A stretch of DNA of 64,000 nucleotides. It comes from Solirubrobacteraceae bacterium (lineage in GTDB: Bacteria; Actinomycetota; Thermoleophilia; Solirubrobacterales; Solirubrobacteraceae). The DNA lies in NCBI GenBank assembly GCA_029263125.1, contig JAJCYD010000033.1, forward strand, positions 1 through 64,000, given 5' to 3'. Numbering within the stretch: the first letter of the stretch is position 1; the number at the start of each line of letters is the position of its first letter. Below the pieces are notes generated by a model, which was not told the origin of the DNA, made no database searches, and saw only the letters and a list, made by a program, of their open reading frames with translations. Of this stretch, positions 15,589 through 24,843 are shown in pieces. A program made the position numbers and the translations under genes.

Positions 15589-17097
15589 TCAGACGGCCGC
15601 TCCGGCCATGCTGGGAACGGCCTTGGTCGCAAAGCTCGTGCGCATGTAGAAGAACCACGTCATCAGGCCGAAGACGACGTAGGCGCCCACGAACGCGTAC
15701 AGCGCCGGGACCGACCAGTCGGCGTTGGCCTGGGCGATCGCGAGCTTCTCGGCCGGCGTCTTGGCGGCCGCGACGAGCGCCGAGACGTCGAGGCTGGCCT
15801 GGCGCAGGATCACCTGGACGAGGAACCCGCCGAACGCGCCGGCCGCGCCGACGATCCCGACCACAACGGCGGCACGCCGCTTGTAGTCCAGCGCCGCTTC
15901 CTTGCGGTCGCGCCCGTTCTCCTCGGCATCCTTCTCGCCGAGCGCCCGGAAGATCGACGGGATCATGCGGTAGCACGAGCCGTTGGAGGCGCCGGCGAAG
16001 AAGAAGATCACCATGAACGACCCGAAGAACAGCTCGAAGCTGTGCTGCTTGACACCGATGATCGCGATGATCGTGAAGGCGGCCATGCCGACGAAGCACC
16101 ACAGCGTCACCCGTGCGCCGCCGAGGCGATCGGAGATCCGCCCGCCGAGCGGCCGCGACAGCGAGCCGATCAAGGCGCCCAGGAAGCCGAGGCCCGCGAG
16201 GTACGTCGCGATGAACGGGTGCGACCCGAGAAACTCCGGGAAGGTGTTCTTCGTGACCAGCGGCAGCGCGAACGAGTAGCCGATGAACGAGCCGAACGTG
16301 CCGATGTAGAGGATCGACATGATCCACGTCTGAGGCTCGCGCAGCGACTTGCCGTAGGACTCCTTGTCGGTCTTGGCCTGCGTGAGGCTGTCCATGCGCA
16401 GGAACGCGCCGACCGCCGCGATGATGATGAACGGGATGAAGATCAGGCCGGCGTACGCGAGGTTGACGTCATGGACGGGCAGCTTCACGGCAGCCGCCGG
16501 CACTCCGACGATGATCACGAGCGGCAGGATCAGTTGCGCGACCGCGACGCCCATGTTGCCGCCGGCGGCGTTGAGTCCGAGCGCCCAGCCCTTCTCCTTC
16601 TCGGGGTAGAAGAAGGAGATGTTCGCCATCGACGAGGAGAAGTTGCCGCCACCGAAGCCGGCCGTGGCCGCGCACGCGAACAGGACCCAGAACTGCGTTC
16701 CGCTGGACTGCGCGGCCAGCCAGCCGCTGGGCACGACGGTCGCGAGCAGCACGCATGGGATCAACAGCAGCCCGGCGCTGATCACGGTCCACATCCGTCC
16801 GCCGAATCTCGGAACGGCGAAGGTGTACGGGATCCGCAACGTCGAGCCGACGAGGTTGGGGATCGCGATCAGCCAGAACTTCTGCGACAGCGTCAGCTCA
16901 AGGCCGATGTTGCCCAGGTTGATGACGACGATCGTCCACAGCACGAAGACGTTGAAGCCCAGATGCTCGGCGAAGATCGAGAAGGCCAGGTTCTTCTTGG
17001 CGATCTTCCTGCCGCCGCCGTCCCAGAACTCCTCGTTGTCGGGGTCCCAATCGTCGATCCAGCGGCCGCGACGGCCTGTCGTCACTCCAGCGCTCAT
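15589..17097 (-). CDS. narK: Nitrate/nitrite transporter, NNP family of the MFS
   Basis: 502 residues from ATG 17097, with a strong GAGGAGG site five bases upstream. About 12 membrane segments. Two NNP signature stretches are visible: GFGGGNFSSSMANISFFYP in the first half and GASNGSCYRMIPSIF in the second, both Gly/Asn-rich helices that line the nitrate path. It would import nitrate and/or export nitrite. No nitrate or nitrite reductase genes are in the window. It is monocistronic here, with the PGRP gene 131 bases upstream on the same strand. Confidence 0.92.
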   Translation of the reverse strand: MSAGVTTGRRGRWIDDWDPDNEEFWDGGGRKIAKKNLAFSIFAEHLGFNVFVLWTIVVINLGNIGLELTLSQKFWLIAIPNLVGSTLRIPYTFAVPRFGGRMWTVISAGLLLIPCVLLATVVPSGWLAAQSSGTQFWVLFACAATAGFGGGNFSSSMANISFFYPEKEKGWALGLNAAGGNMGVAVAQLILPLVIIVGVPAAAVKLPVHDVNLAYAGLIFIPFIIIAAVGAFLRMDSLTQAKTDKESYGKSLREPQTWIMSILYIGTFGSFIGYSFALPLVTKNTFPEFLGSHPFIATYLAGLGFLGALIGSLSRPLGGRISDRLGGARVTLWCFVGMAAFTIIAIIGVKQHSFELFFGSFMVIFFFAGASNGSCYRMIPSIFRALGEKDAEENGRDRKEAALDYKRRAAVVVGIVGAAGAFGGFLVQVILRQASLDVSALVAAAKTPAEKLAIAQANADWSVPALYAFVGAYVVFGLMTWFFYMRTSFATKAVPSMAGAAV

Positions 17098-17228
17098 GCG
17101 TCCTCCTCGAAACGGGCGAAGTCAGGATCGCCACGCTTCCAGGGGGCCGTTTCGGCGCCGTGTGCGATCTGTGTCGACTGCGTGAGCCGTCTGTGTCGAC
17201 CGCGTGAACCGCCGGTTGCCGGCGTGCG

Positions 17229-18947
17229 TCAGCGGCGCTTGCGCGTGGCGCGCACCAGCAGGTCCGCGGAGCGCCCCGGAGCGTTGCGTGAGCTGCCCGG
17301 CGCCACGACGCGCAGGCGATGTAGCGCCGGTCGGCGCAGGCGCACCTTCGCTGTGAAGCGACGCGACTTCACGCGCAGCGGGATCCGCGCGACCGTGTGG
17401 TATCTGCGATCAGAGCCCTTACGCGCGATCACCAGCGACAGTCCAGCCGACGACGGGCGAACGCTGCCGCTCACGGTCAGCGAACGTTTCGCGACGACGC
17501 GCTTGGCCGCGTGCACAGAGATCTTCGGGGCGACCTTCACGCGCAGCAACCCCGATGGCACCCGCGCCCCGCCGGGAAGCGTCGCAACCGCCCGCAGCGT
17601 GCGGGTGTAACCGCTGGGGACCTCAGCCGACCAGCTGCCGTCGCCGGCGCTCGTCACCGTTCGCAGCGTCTTGAAGCCGTCGGTCCTGGCGATCTGGATC
17701 GCGATGTCGGCGCCGCGTATCGGGGCGCCGTCGGATGTGCTCACGCGTCCGCGCAGGTCGGCGGGCTGCGGGTAGGAGACCTGGTCGCCGGCCGCCTCCA
17801 GCGTGACCACCGCCGGGGGAGCCGGTCGAGGCGGCAGGGTGGCGACGAGCTCGGCCGTGCGCTGGCGGATCTGCGGCAGCTGGCGATAGAGCCGGTTGCC
17901 GGGGCACGAGGTGCGGTCGGCGTTTCGGTGGCCGCTGATGCGCCGCAGCGCCACCTTGGCACCCGCCCGGCGGCGGTTGGTCGAGCCGCCGCCCGATGTC
18001 ACAAGCGTCCGGCCTACCGGCGGCACGCCATGCAGCGACAGCTTCCAGGCGAGCAGCTGCGATGTCGCCTCGACGGCGGCTGGGCTCGCTGCCACGCCGC
18101 TGAACGTGCCGAGGTTCGCGATGCCGGTGGTCGAGGCGTTGTAGCCCTCCGCCTGCGCGCCGATCACGGGCTGGTCCACGCCGCCGGCGCGTCCTTCGAA
18201 GACCTGCCCGAAGCGGTCGACGAGGAAGTTGTAGCCGATGTCATACCAGCCGCGCGAGTCGCGGTGAAAGCGGCAGATCGCGCGGACGATCGCCGCGCTG
18301 TCCCCGCGCGAGTAGTCGTTGGCATCGACCGTGTGGTGGATGACGGCGGCCTTCACCTCGCCGTAGATCGGGTCGGCGCGCGGCTTGCACTGGTCTGCGC
18401 CCCACGCCTCGCGCGAGATGATCGGCGGTCGCCCGTCGGCGTTGGGGGCTTGCGCGTGCGCCGGCGTCCCCGAGACCGCGAGATATGCCCGGTGGACGGC
18501 GCCGCGCGCCGCGGTCAGCACCCGCGCGGGCAGCGTCGCGGTGCCGGTCGAGTTGACAAACTGCGCGCGCAGGCCGCGCGGATAGCGCGTCATGCGCAGC
18601 TGCAGTGCGTCGGAGCCGCCGTCCCAGACGGGCTCGGATCCGCCGCCGCCCGCGTGGTCTGCGGCCATCGGCGTCCAGGGGCTCCAGCGCCCGCTGGCGG
18701 CATCGCGCACGCGCACGCGTGCGTGGATGTCGGCGTCCGAGCGCCAGCTCAGGCCGACGAGGTCAAAGCGCTTGGGCGCGCCGATCACGCCGCTGCGCCA
18801 TGTCGATGCGCCGGTCGAGCCGTCGGACCGCGAGATGCCGCGTTCGAAGGTGACCGACTGCGCGATCACGGGCTCAGTCGACAGAGCGGGGCCCGCGAGC
18901 CAGGCGGCAAGGCCGGCGGTCACGAGCAGGAGCATGAGCCGGAGCAT
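17229..18947 (-). CDS. Secreted N-acetylmuramoyl-L-alanine amidase/PGRP-domain protein
   Basis: 572 residues from ATG 18947. An N-terminal signal segment (MLRLMLLLVTAGLAAWLAGP) is followed by a beta-rich region. A PGRP/amidase_2 domain spans about residues 172-355: IISREAWGADQC, VKAAVIHHTV, GWYDIGYNFLVDRFGQVFEGR, NLGTFSG, RISGHRNADRTSCPG. The zinc ligands (HH, then H and C in GHR...SCPG) and the Tyr of YDIGYNF are all present, so it is probably active on peptidoglycan. The last 200 residues look like Ig-like or carboxypeptidase-regulatory beta modules, ending in a basic tail. Confidence 0.88.
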   Translation of the reverse strand: MLRLMLLLVTAGLAAWLAGPALSTEPVIAQSVTFERGISRSDGSTGASTWRSGVIGAPKRFDLVGLSWRSDADIHARVRVRDAASGRWSPWTPMAADHAGGGGSEPVWDGGSDALQLRMTRYPRGLRAQFVNSTGTATLPARVLTAARGAVHRAYLAVSGTPAHAQAPNADGRPPIISREAWGADQCKPRADPIYGEVKAAVIHHTVDANDYSRGDSAAIVRAICRFHRDSRGWYDIGYNFLVDRFGQVFEGRAGGVDQPVIGAQAEGYNASTTGIANLGTFSGVAASPAAVEATSQLLAWKLSLHGVPPVGRTLVTSGGGSTNRRRAGAKVALRRISGHRNADRTSCPGNRLYRQLPQIRQRTAELVATLPPRPAPPAVVTLEAAGDQVSYPQPADLRGRVSTSDGAPIRGADIAIQIARTDGFKTLRTVTSAGDGSWSAEVPSGYTRTLRAVATLPGGARVPSGLLRVKVAPKISVHAAKRVVAKRSLTVSGSVRPSSAGLSLVIARKGSDRRYHTVARIPLRVKSRRFTAKVRLRRPALHRLRVVAPGSSRNAPGRSADLLVRATRKRR

Positions 18948-19012
18948 CGCTGTTCGAACACCGTGCCACGGCGGCGGGTGCGGTCCTGCAGGACCGCTTG
19001 CGGCGCCTCAGA

Positions 19013-19684
19013 TCAGGGGATCTGCTCGGGCGCCGTGTCCACGAAGACCTCGCGGAAGGAGTCCAGCGCCGGGATCGCCGCGGGGGTGAACTTCTCGCAG
19101 CCGATGTAGGCCTGCCAGGCGACGGCGGCGACCTCGAAGGGCATCTTGGAGTTGTTCTGCATGAGGACCGAGTGATAGCCGGCGGGGCTGTCGAGCACCG
19201 GTCGGTTGTAGAGCTCCATGAGCTTGGAGATCGTGGTCTTGGAGGTGCCGGGCTTGTACTGGAAGATGATCCGCCCGTGCTCAAGCGTGTGCACCCAGCG
19301 GCCGATGTCCGGCTCGTTGCCGGTCGCATACAGGCCGTCCTGCGCGACCTGGTCGGGCGGCGCGTGGTCGCCTGAGGTCGGCGGGTTGGTCTTGTAGTCG
19401 GCGGCCGTGAGCTTCTTGGTCACGTGCTCCTGTCCCTCGCTGGGAAACTCGCGTACCGTGCATCCGGCTGCCGCGGCGAGGTTCCTCAGGTCACCCTGGT
19501 CGGCCTTGTCGCCCCCGCCGCCGCCCGCGATCACCAGCACGACCGCGATCACGACCACGGCGCCGATCGCCACGCCGCCGATGACCTGCAGCAGGCGCTT
19601 GCGCTTGGCGTCCTTGGCTGCCGCGCGCTCGCGTTCCTCGCGCTCGCGCTTGCGCTGCTCCTTCTCCTCTTGACGGCTGGCCAC
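19013..19684 (-). CDS. DUF3105 membrane-anchored protein
   Basis: 223 residues from GTG 19684, seven bases after TAGGCT (19692-19697, minus strand). A highly charged Glu/Arg/Lys N-terminus (about 28 residues) precedes one membrane helix (LLQVIGGVAIGAVVVIAVVL). The outer domain has TNPPTSGDHAPPD, VHTLEHGRIIFQYKPG and the matching late Cys of the DUF3105 family (CTVREF... YIGC). His residues in SGDH and LEHG suggest metal binding. Function is unknown. It is divergent from transketolase. Confidence 0.85.
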   Translation of the reverse strand: MASRQEEKEQRKREREERERAAAKDAKRKRLLQVIGGVAIGAVVVIAVVLVIAGGGGGDKADQGDLRNLAAAAGCTVREFPSEGQEHVTKKLTAADYKTNPPTSGDHAPPDQVAQDGLYATGNEPDIGRWVHTLEHGRIIFQYKPGTSKTTISKLMELYNRPVLDSPAGYHSVLMQNNSKMPFEVAAVAWQAYIGCEKFTPAAIPALDSFREVFVDTAPEQIP

Positions 19685-19691
19685 GGGCGCA

Positions 19692-19799
19692 AGCCTAGTG
19701 AACGGCCCGTTGATCGGACGCGGTCGCGGGGGCTGCGGTGACCCGTGCGCACGGCGCCAACCACTCCAGAACGCGCGCGAGCATGCTCGTCGGGATACT
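19692..19799. promoter_or_regulatory. Divergent promoter region, DUF3105 gene and tkt
   Basis: Minus-strand TAGGCT (19692-19697) serves the GTG at 19684. Plus-strand GATACT (19794-19799) lies seven bases before the tkt ATG at 19807. Both predict leaderless mRNAs. I see no convincing -35 for either. Confidence 0.5.
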
Positions 19800-19806
19800 A
19801 GGTCCC

Positions 19807-21789
19807 ATGACTTCCGAGACCGACCAGCTCTGCGTCGACACGATTCGAACGCTGTCCATGGATGCGATCCAAAAGGCCAACTCCGGGCACCCGGGCCTGC
19901 CGATGGCGATGGCCCCGGCGGCATTCGTGCTCTTCCGGCGCATTATGAACCACGACCCGGCGGATCCGATGTGGCCCGACCGCGACCGCTTCGTGCTCAG
20001 CGCCGGGCACGGCTCAATGCTCCTGTACTCCGTGCTGCACCTGACCGGCTATGACCTCCCGATGGACCAGCTGAAGCAGTTTCGCCAGTGGGGTTCGATC
20101 ACCGCGGGTCACCCTGAGCGCGACCGCCACGTCGTTACGCCGGGCGTCGAGGTCACGACCGGGCCGCTCGGCCAGGGTTTCGCCAACGGCGTCGGTATGG
20201 CGATGGCCGAGCAGTACCTGCGCGAGCACTACGGCAAGGAGGTCGTCGACCACCACACCTTCGCGATCGTCTCCGACGGCGATCTCATGGAGGGCATCGC
20301 CTCCGAGGCGGCGTCGCTCGCCGGCCAGGTCGGCCTCGGGCGCCTGGTCTACCTCTACGACGACAACGACATCTCGCTGGACGGCCCGACCTCGCTGAGC
20401 TTCGATCGCGAGAACGTCGACCAGCGCTTCGGAGCCTACGGCTGGCAGGTCCTCAACGTCACCGACGCCAACGACATGGACGCGCTCGAGGGCGCCATCC
20501 GCGAGGGGCAGGCCAACGAGGAGCAGCCGACGCTGATCCGCGTGAAGTCGATCATCGGCTACCCGTCGCCCAACAAGCAGGGCAAGAGCGCCGCGCACGG
20601 CGCGGCCCTCGGCGACGACGAGGTCGCCGCGACGAAGGAGGTCATGGGCTGGGATCCCGCGCTGACCTTCCACGTGCCCGATGGCGTCTACGACGCGTTC
20701 GGCATGCAGGACGCGGGCGGCAAGGCTCACGCCGACTGGCAGACGCGCTTTGACGCCTGGCGCGCCGAGGATGCAGACCGCGCGCAGGAGTGGGACCTCG
20801 CCTGGTCTGACCCCGGCCGTCCGCTGCCCGGCATGGCCGACGCGCTGCCCACGTCCTTCGACAAGCCGAAGATCGCCACGCGCGGCGTCGGCGGCGCGGT
20901 GATGAAGGCCTTCGAGCCCTTCACGCCCACGATGATCGGCGGCGCGGCGGACCTCACCGAGTCGACGAAGACGATCTTCCCGGGCTCTGAGCGCTTCACC
21001 AGCGAGAAGGCCGGGCGCAACGTCTTCTTCGGTGTGCGCGAGCACGCGATGGGCGCGTCGGTCAACGGCATGGCGGCCCACGGCGGCATCGTCTGCCCCT
21101 ACGGCTCGACGTTCCTGCAGTTCGCCGACTACATGCGCGGCTCGATCCGCCTGTCGGCGCTCATGGGCCTGCATGTCGCGTGGGTCTTCACGCACGACTC
21201 GGTCGCACTGGGCGAGGACGGCCCGACCCACCAGCCCGTCGAGCACTTCGCCGCCCTGCGGGCGATCCCCGGCCTGGTGGTGCTGCGCCCTGCCGACGCG
21301 CACGAGACCACCGAGGCGTGGCGCGTGATCCTCGAGGATCTCGAGGGGCCCGCCGCGCTGATCCTCTCGCGCCAGGATCTCCCCGTCCTCGACCAGGAGA
21401 CCTACGGCTCGGCGGCGGGCGTCGCGCGCGGCGCCTACGTGCTCGTCGACGACGACGATGCCGAGGCGACGATCGTCGCGACCGGGAGCGAGGTCGAGGT
21501 CGCGCTGGCCGCGCGCGAAGAGCTCGACGTGCCCGTGCGCGTCGTCTCGATGCCCTCGTGGGAGCTCTTTGAGGAGCAGGACGACGACTACCAGGAGTCG
21601 GTGCTGCCGGTCGACCTGCCGACCGTGTCGGTCGAGGCCGGGTGCCGCATGGGCTGGGAGCGCTACGCCGACGCCATCGTCTCGATCGATCGCTTCGGCG
21701 CGTCGGCTCCGGGCGGCAAGGTGCTCGAGGAGCTGGGCATCACGTCGGCGAACGTCGTCGCGAACGTGCTCGAACTGCTGGATGACTGA
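19807..21789 (+). CDS. tkt: Transketolase
   Basis: 660 residues. ATG 19807 is chosen over the open 5' frame because homologues begin here and GATACT is seven bases upstream. It moves two-carbon units between sugar phosphates in the pentose phosphate pathway, using thiamine diphosphate. Visible motifs: [68 protein letters not shown] with DDNDISLDG (TPP/metal site), and [15 protein letters not shown] with the catalytic Glu, then [11 protein letters not shown]. Length is normal. The downstream lipoprotein gene starts 47 bases after the stop. Confidence 0.97.
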   Translation: MTSETDQLCVDTIRTLSMDAIQKANSGHPGLPMAMAPAAFVLFRRIMNHDPADPMWPDRDRFVLSAGHGSMLLYSVLHLTGYDLPMDQLKQFRQWGSITAGHPERDRHVVTPGVEVTTGPLGQGFANGVGMAMAEQYLREHYGKEVVDHHTFAIVSDGDLMEGIASEAASLAGQVGLGRLVYLYDDNDISLDGPTSLSFDRENVDQRFGAYGWQVLNVTDANDMDALEGAIREGQANEEQPTLIRVKSIIGYPSPNKQGKSAAHGAALGDDEVAATKEVMGWDPALTFHVPDGVYDAFGMQDAGGKAHADWQTRFDAWRAEDADRAQEWDLAWSDPGRPLPGMADALPTSFDKPKIATRGVGGAVMKAFEPFTPTMIGGAADLTESTKTIFPGSERFTSEKAGRNVFFGVREHAMGASVNGMAAHGGIVCPYGSTFLQFADYMRGSIRLSALMGLHVAWVFTHDSVALGEDGPTHQPVEHFAALRAIPGLVVLRPADAHETTEAWRVILEDLEGPAALILSRQDLPVLDQETYGSAAGVARGAYVLVDDDDAEATIVATGSEVEVALAAREELDVPVRVVSMPSWELFEEQDDDYQESVLPVDLPTVSVEAGCRMGWERYADAIVSIDRFGASAPGGKVLEELGITSANVVANVLELLDD

Positions 21790-21835
21790 GACGCTCTCCA
21801 CGATCATCCGCTCATTCGCGAGGGTCGCCAAACCG

Positions 21836-22708
21836 ATGACGCTGCGGCTCGCGGGACGCCATGCATCGAGTCTCGTTCTCGCCGGCTGCGTCCTGCTCGC
21901 CGCCTGCGGCGACGATCAGCCATCCGACACGCAGCAGATTGCCAGCGCCGTCAAGCGCGCCACGGTCGGCGAAAATGTCAAGGACCAGTGCGAGGCGGCG
22001 GTGTCAAGCCGGTACGTCAGGGAGTTCTACGGATCTGTCGCGGTCTGCCGGGAGCAGAACGAGCCCGACCCTGATGACAAGACCCGCGAGAACGCGACGG
22101 TCAGCGATACGCGTATCGACGGCGACAAGGCGACTACGGGCGTCGTCGCCACCGTCGATGGCGAGCAGGTCGGCAAGGGCCGGTTCGCTCTGGTGAAGGA
22201 GAGCGGAGACTGGAAGGTCGACCGGCTGGGTGTCGACTTCCTGCGGTCGGTCATCGCGTATATCGCCAAGCAACCGCAGAGTCCGCCCAACCGCGCGGTG
22301 ACCGAGTGTTTCGCCCGCGCCGCGCGAACGCTCCCCGGCGATGACGTGCGCCACATCGGATATGCCCTGATCAGCAGTCGCATCACCGAAGACGAGGTCG
22401 CCAGCCGCCTGCGGCGCAAGTGCCTCACGGCGATCACCGACGCGACGCTGGTGCGCCAGATCTTCGAGGCGGACATCATCGCGTCGGCGCAGATCGAGCT
22501 CGACAAGAAGCAGCAGCGCTGCGTGAAGCTCGCGCTGCGCCGTGCCATCAGCACCGCTCAGATTCGGACGTTGTTTCGCCGCGGCGCGCCGACACCAGCC
22601 GTCAGAGACGCGATCCAGCGCGCGATCGACCCCTGCGTGCCGGGCCGGCGCGGGGCGCAGCGCCTATCCGGTGTCGACGCGTGGCACGAGCCGTTGCGCG
22701 TCGGATGA
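21836..22708 (+). CDS. Lipoprotein of unknown function
   Basis: 290 residues from ATG 21836; an in-frame ATG at 21782, overlapping the tkt stop, is possible but less likely. Residues 1-24 form a lipoprotein signal with lipobox LAAC24. A middle region (VSSRYVREFYGSVAVCREQN to RFALVKESGDWKVDRLGVDF) resembles the NTF2-like/DUF4878 cone fold. The C-terminal region is helical with repeated Cys (TECF, RRKCL, QQRCV, DPCVP). It would sit on the outer face of the membrane. Its last 45 bases overlap the convergent gene at 22664. Confidence 0.7.
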   Translation: MTLRLAGRHASSLVLAGCVLLAACGDDQPSDTQQIASAVKRATVGENVKDQCEAAVSSRYVREFYGSVAVCREQNEPDPDDKTRENATVSDTRIDGDKATTGVVATVDGEQVGKGRFALVKESGDWKVDRLGVDFLRSVIAYIAKQPQSPPNRAVTECFARAARTLPGDDVRHIGYALISSRITEDEVASRLRRKCLTAITDATLVRQIFEADIIASAQIELDKKQQRCVKLALRRAISTAQIRTLFRRGAPTPAVRDAIQRAIDPCVPGRRGAQRLSGVDAWHEPLRVG

Positions 22709-24094
22709 CACCGTCACATGGATCGCGGCCGGCTCGCGCACCCACGCGATCAGGTTGTGCGATTGCAGGCGCCCCAGCATGAACTCGAACGCGCGCGCCT
22801 GCGAGCGCGTCTGGTAGGAGCGCAGGATGTCGAAGGTCCAGCCGGTCGTGTGCAGCGAGTACCTGCGCGTCGCCTGGCGGTTGCGCCGCACGAGCAGCCG
22901 CTGGTAGCGCTCGTCGCGCACGCTGCTCGTGACGCGCAGCGGCTTGACCTTGGAGATCGCCTCCACGCCGGTGCCGATGTACTGCAACATCGCCAGCGCG
23001 GGTCCGCGCAGCCCGCGGTAGGTCGTCAGCCGCTCGCCGATCTTCGGCGCGAGCTCGCCCATGCCGCCGTCGATCGCCAGGCCGCTCTTCAGCAGCTCGC
23101 CCCGTGAGAGCGCGACGAGGCTGCCGTCGTCGTAGGCGCCGCGGATGTCCTCGCCGGACTCGAACTGGTCGGTTTGGCCCCGCGGATGCAGCACCTCCTC
23201 GGCGGAGTTCTTGTTGTTCTGCAGCTCGGAGATGCGATCGAGCTGATCGGGGTCCTCGCGGTACAGGCGCATGATCTCGCGCGCCGCCCCGATCCGCCAC
23301 AGGTAGGTGGAAGAGTCGTCGCCGAGCGAGGCGAGCTTGTCGTAGGCGGCAACGTGCTTCAGCGGCGTGGAGTCGAAGTACAGCCGCGTGTAGGAGATGT
23401 CGTCCTCGCCGTAGGCGCGCAGGGCGCTCTGCAGGTTGCCGATCCCCATGTGGTAGCTGACGACCATCAGGTCCTCGCGCTCAAGCTCCTTCCGCGCGAT
23501 CTGCAGGTAGCGCGCCGTCGCGGCAAGCGACTTCTGCGGATCGAAGCGCTCGTCCACGCGCTGGCGGCGCTCGACGAGCCGGGCGATCAGCTCGACGTCG
23601 CCCTTGCGTCGTGCGCGCGCCAGCGACCGCCCGATCGCCCGTGCGCCCTTGGGGTCGACCGTCATGGCGAGCAGGTTGCGTCCGGTCTCGGCGAGGATCT
23701 GCGTGAGGCCGACGGCGCCCTGCAGCCGCGCGTCGGCAACCGCGTCGGGGCGCCCGGCGCTCTCCAGCAGCACCAGTGCCTCCAGCGTGTCCGCATCGAC
23801 GCCGGCGGTCGACGCGGCGGCTTCGACGAGCGGCCTGAAGCGCGCGGTGCGCTCGGCGCTGGCACGGGCGCCGCCGGGCGACTTCGCGTAGAGGATGTGG
23901 GCATTCCCCCGCGCGGCCGCCGCCGCGAGCTGCGCTTCGCGGTCCTCGGTGTAGGCCAGGGGGTCGGCCTCCGAGCTCGCCCCGGGCTGAAGCGGCGGTC
24001 GACCGGCGTCGCCGCCGAACAGCGCCACCACGGCGAGAGCCGACAGCGCTGCGATGGCGACCAGCGCGATCGCGCGGCGGGCGAGGGATGACAT
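22664..24094 (-). CDS. Lytic transglycosylase (SLT) fused to an M15/DUF5715-like domain
   Basis: 476 residues from ATG 24094, after which a membrane/signal helix follows at once (ARRAIALVAIAALSALAVVAL). The SLT domain at about residues 80-230 has LEALVLLESAGRPDAV with the catalytic Glu, GAVGLTQIL, and VVSYHMGIGNL. The C-terminus (about 365-470) shows RVTSSVRDERYQRLL and SLHTTGWTFDI, which resembles the Zn-site SxHxxGxxxD of VanY/M15-type and DUF5715 proteins. It is likely a periplasmic wall hydrolase cutting glycan strands, with a possible second peptide-cleaving or binding site. It overlaps the lipoprotein gene tail to tail. Confidence 0.75.
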   Translation of the reverse strand: MSSLARRAIALVAIAALSALAVVALFGGDAGRPPLQPGASSEADPLAYTEDREAQLAAAAARGNAHILYAKSPGGARASAERTARFRPLVEAAASTAGVDADTLEALVLLESAGRPDAVADARLQGAVGLTQILAETGRNLLAMTVDPKGARAIGRSLARARRKGDVELIARLVERRQRVDERFDPQKSLAATARYLQIARKELEREDLMVVSYHMGIGNLQSALRAYGEDDISYTRLYFDSTPLKHVAAYDKLASLGDDSSTYLWRIGAAREIMRLYREDPDQLDRISELQNNKNSAEEVLHPRGQTDQFESGEDIRGAYDDGSLVALSRGELLKSGLAIDGGMGELAPKIGERLTTYRGLRGPALAMLQYIGTGVEAISKVKPLRVTSSVRDERYQRLLVRRNRQATRRYSLHTTGWTFDILRSYQTRSQARAFEFMLGRLQSHNLIAWVREPAAIHVTVSSDAQRLVPRVDTG

Positions 24095-24144
24095 CAGCGT
24101 GAAGGCTCGCAAACTCTGCCTCCCGGCATCGCCGGCGTCGCTGC

Positions 24145-24174
24145 TTGGTCATGCTTGGCCAAGCGCGCTAGCAT
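24145..24174 (+). promoter_or_regulatory. Leaderless promoter with palindromic operator for the Phd/VapC pair
   Basis: TTGGTC (24145-24150) and TAGCAT (24169-24174) are 18 bases apart, with ATG 24181 six bases further on. The spacer holds the perfect 12-bp palindrome GCTTGGCCAAGC (24153-24164), a likely site for the antitoxin. Confidence 0.65.
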
Positions 24175-24180
24175 CGGTCG

Positions 24181-24429
24181 ATGCGCGTCAACGTGGGTCA
24201 GGCCAAGACGGATCTCTCAAAGCTCCTCGCGCGCGTCGAGGCCGGCGAGGAGGTGGAGATCGCGCGCGACGGCGTGCCCGTTGCGCGCCTCGTCGCGATC
24301 GAGCCGGCGCGCGGACCCGGGCTTCGCTTTCTTGCGACTCGCGGGTCGCTCGCCGGACAGATCGCTATCGGCGAGGACTTCGAGCTCACCGACGCCGAGA
24401 TCGACGAGATGCTCGACGACTCACCGTGA
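24181..24429 (+). CDS. Phd/YefM-type antitoxin
   Basis: 82 residues. The N-terminus (MRVNVGQAKTDLSKLLARVE then AGEEVEIARDGVPVARLV) is the Phd/YefM DNA-binding fold. The C-terminus (FELTDAEIDEMLDDSP) is the acidic toxin-binding tail. It should repress its own promoter through the 12-bp palindrome at 24153. It overlaps the toxin gene as GTGA, so the two are translated together. Confidence 0.88.
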   Translation: MRVNVGQAKTDLSKLLARVEAGEEVEIARDGVPVARLVAIEPARGPGLRFLATRGSLAGQIAIGEDFELTDAEIDEMLDDSP

Positions 24430-24806
24430 GGCTGCTACTCGATACGCATGTCGTCCTCTGGACATTTCAGGGAGGACGAACGCTGGGACCCAAGGCCCAG
24501 GATGCGATCCAAGGAGCCGATGACCTGCTGTTCAGCGTCGTGTCGTTCGCCGAGATAGGCGTCAAGGCCGCGATCGGCAAGCTCGCCGTTCCCGAGCATC
24601 TCGACCGGACCGTCATGGCCAGCGGGCTGCGAGTGCTGGGCCTCACCGCCGAGCACGGCCTTGCGGTCGCGGACCTGCCGATGCATCACCGAGATCCCTT
24701 CGACCGCCTGCTCATCTCGCAGGCTCGATGCGAAGGGCTGACGCTGGTGACGGCGGACGCCCGCATCGCTGCCTACGACCTGGCGTTGATCGACGCTCGC
24801 ACGTGA
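24426..24806 (+). CDS. vapC: PIN-domain toxin (VapC family)
   Basis: 126 residues from GTG 24426, overlapping the antitoxin stop. The PIN acids are present: D6 in LLLDTHVVLW, Glu in SFAEIGVKAAIGK, Asp in HHRDPFDRLLISQA, and Asp in VTADARIAAYD. VapC toxins are Mg-dependent RNases that cut tRNA or rRNA; the substrate here cannot be read from sequence. The HHRDPFDR form is typical of the VapC group paired with Phd antitoxins. Confidence 0.88.
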   Translation: MRLLLDTHVVLWTFQGGRTLGPKAQDAIQGADDLLFSVVSFAEIGVKAAIGKLAVPEHLDRTVMASGLRVLGLTAEHGLAVADLPMHHRDPFDRLLISQARCEGLTLVTADARIAAYDLALIDART

Positions 24807-24843
24807 ACCGGGGACGCCGCCTTCGCCCGTAGGCTGAGCGGCG

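Noticed and set aside
15517-17610. Long plus-strand frame (697 residues) opposite narK
   Set aside because: It is the antisense of narK and the PGRP gene. Its Arg/Glu/His/Gln-rich sequence is typical of GC-rich antisense frames and shows no domain.
20014-21831. Long minus-strand frame (605 residues) opposite transketolase
   Set aside because: It is the antisense of tkt, composed of Arg/Gly/His-rich residues with no family pattern.
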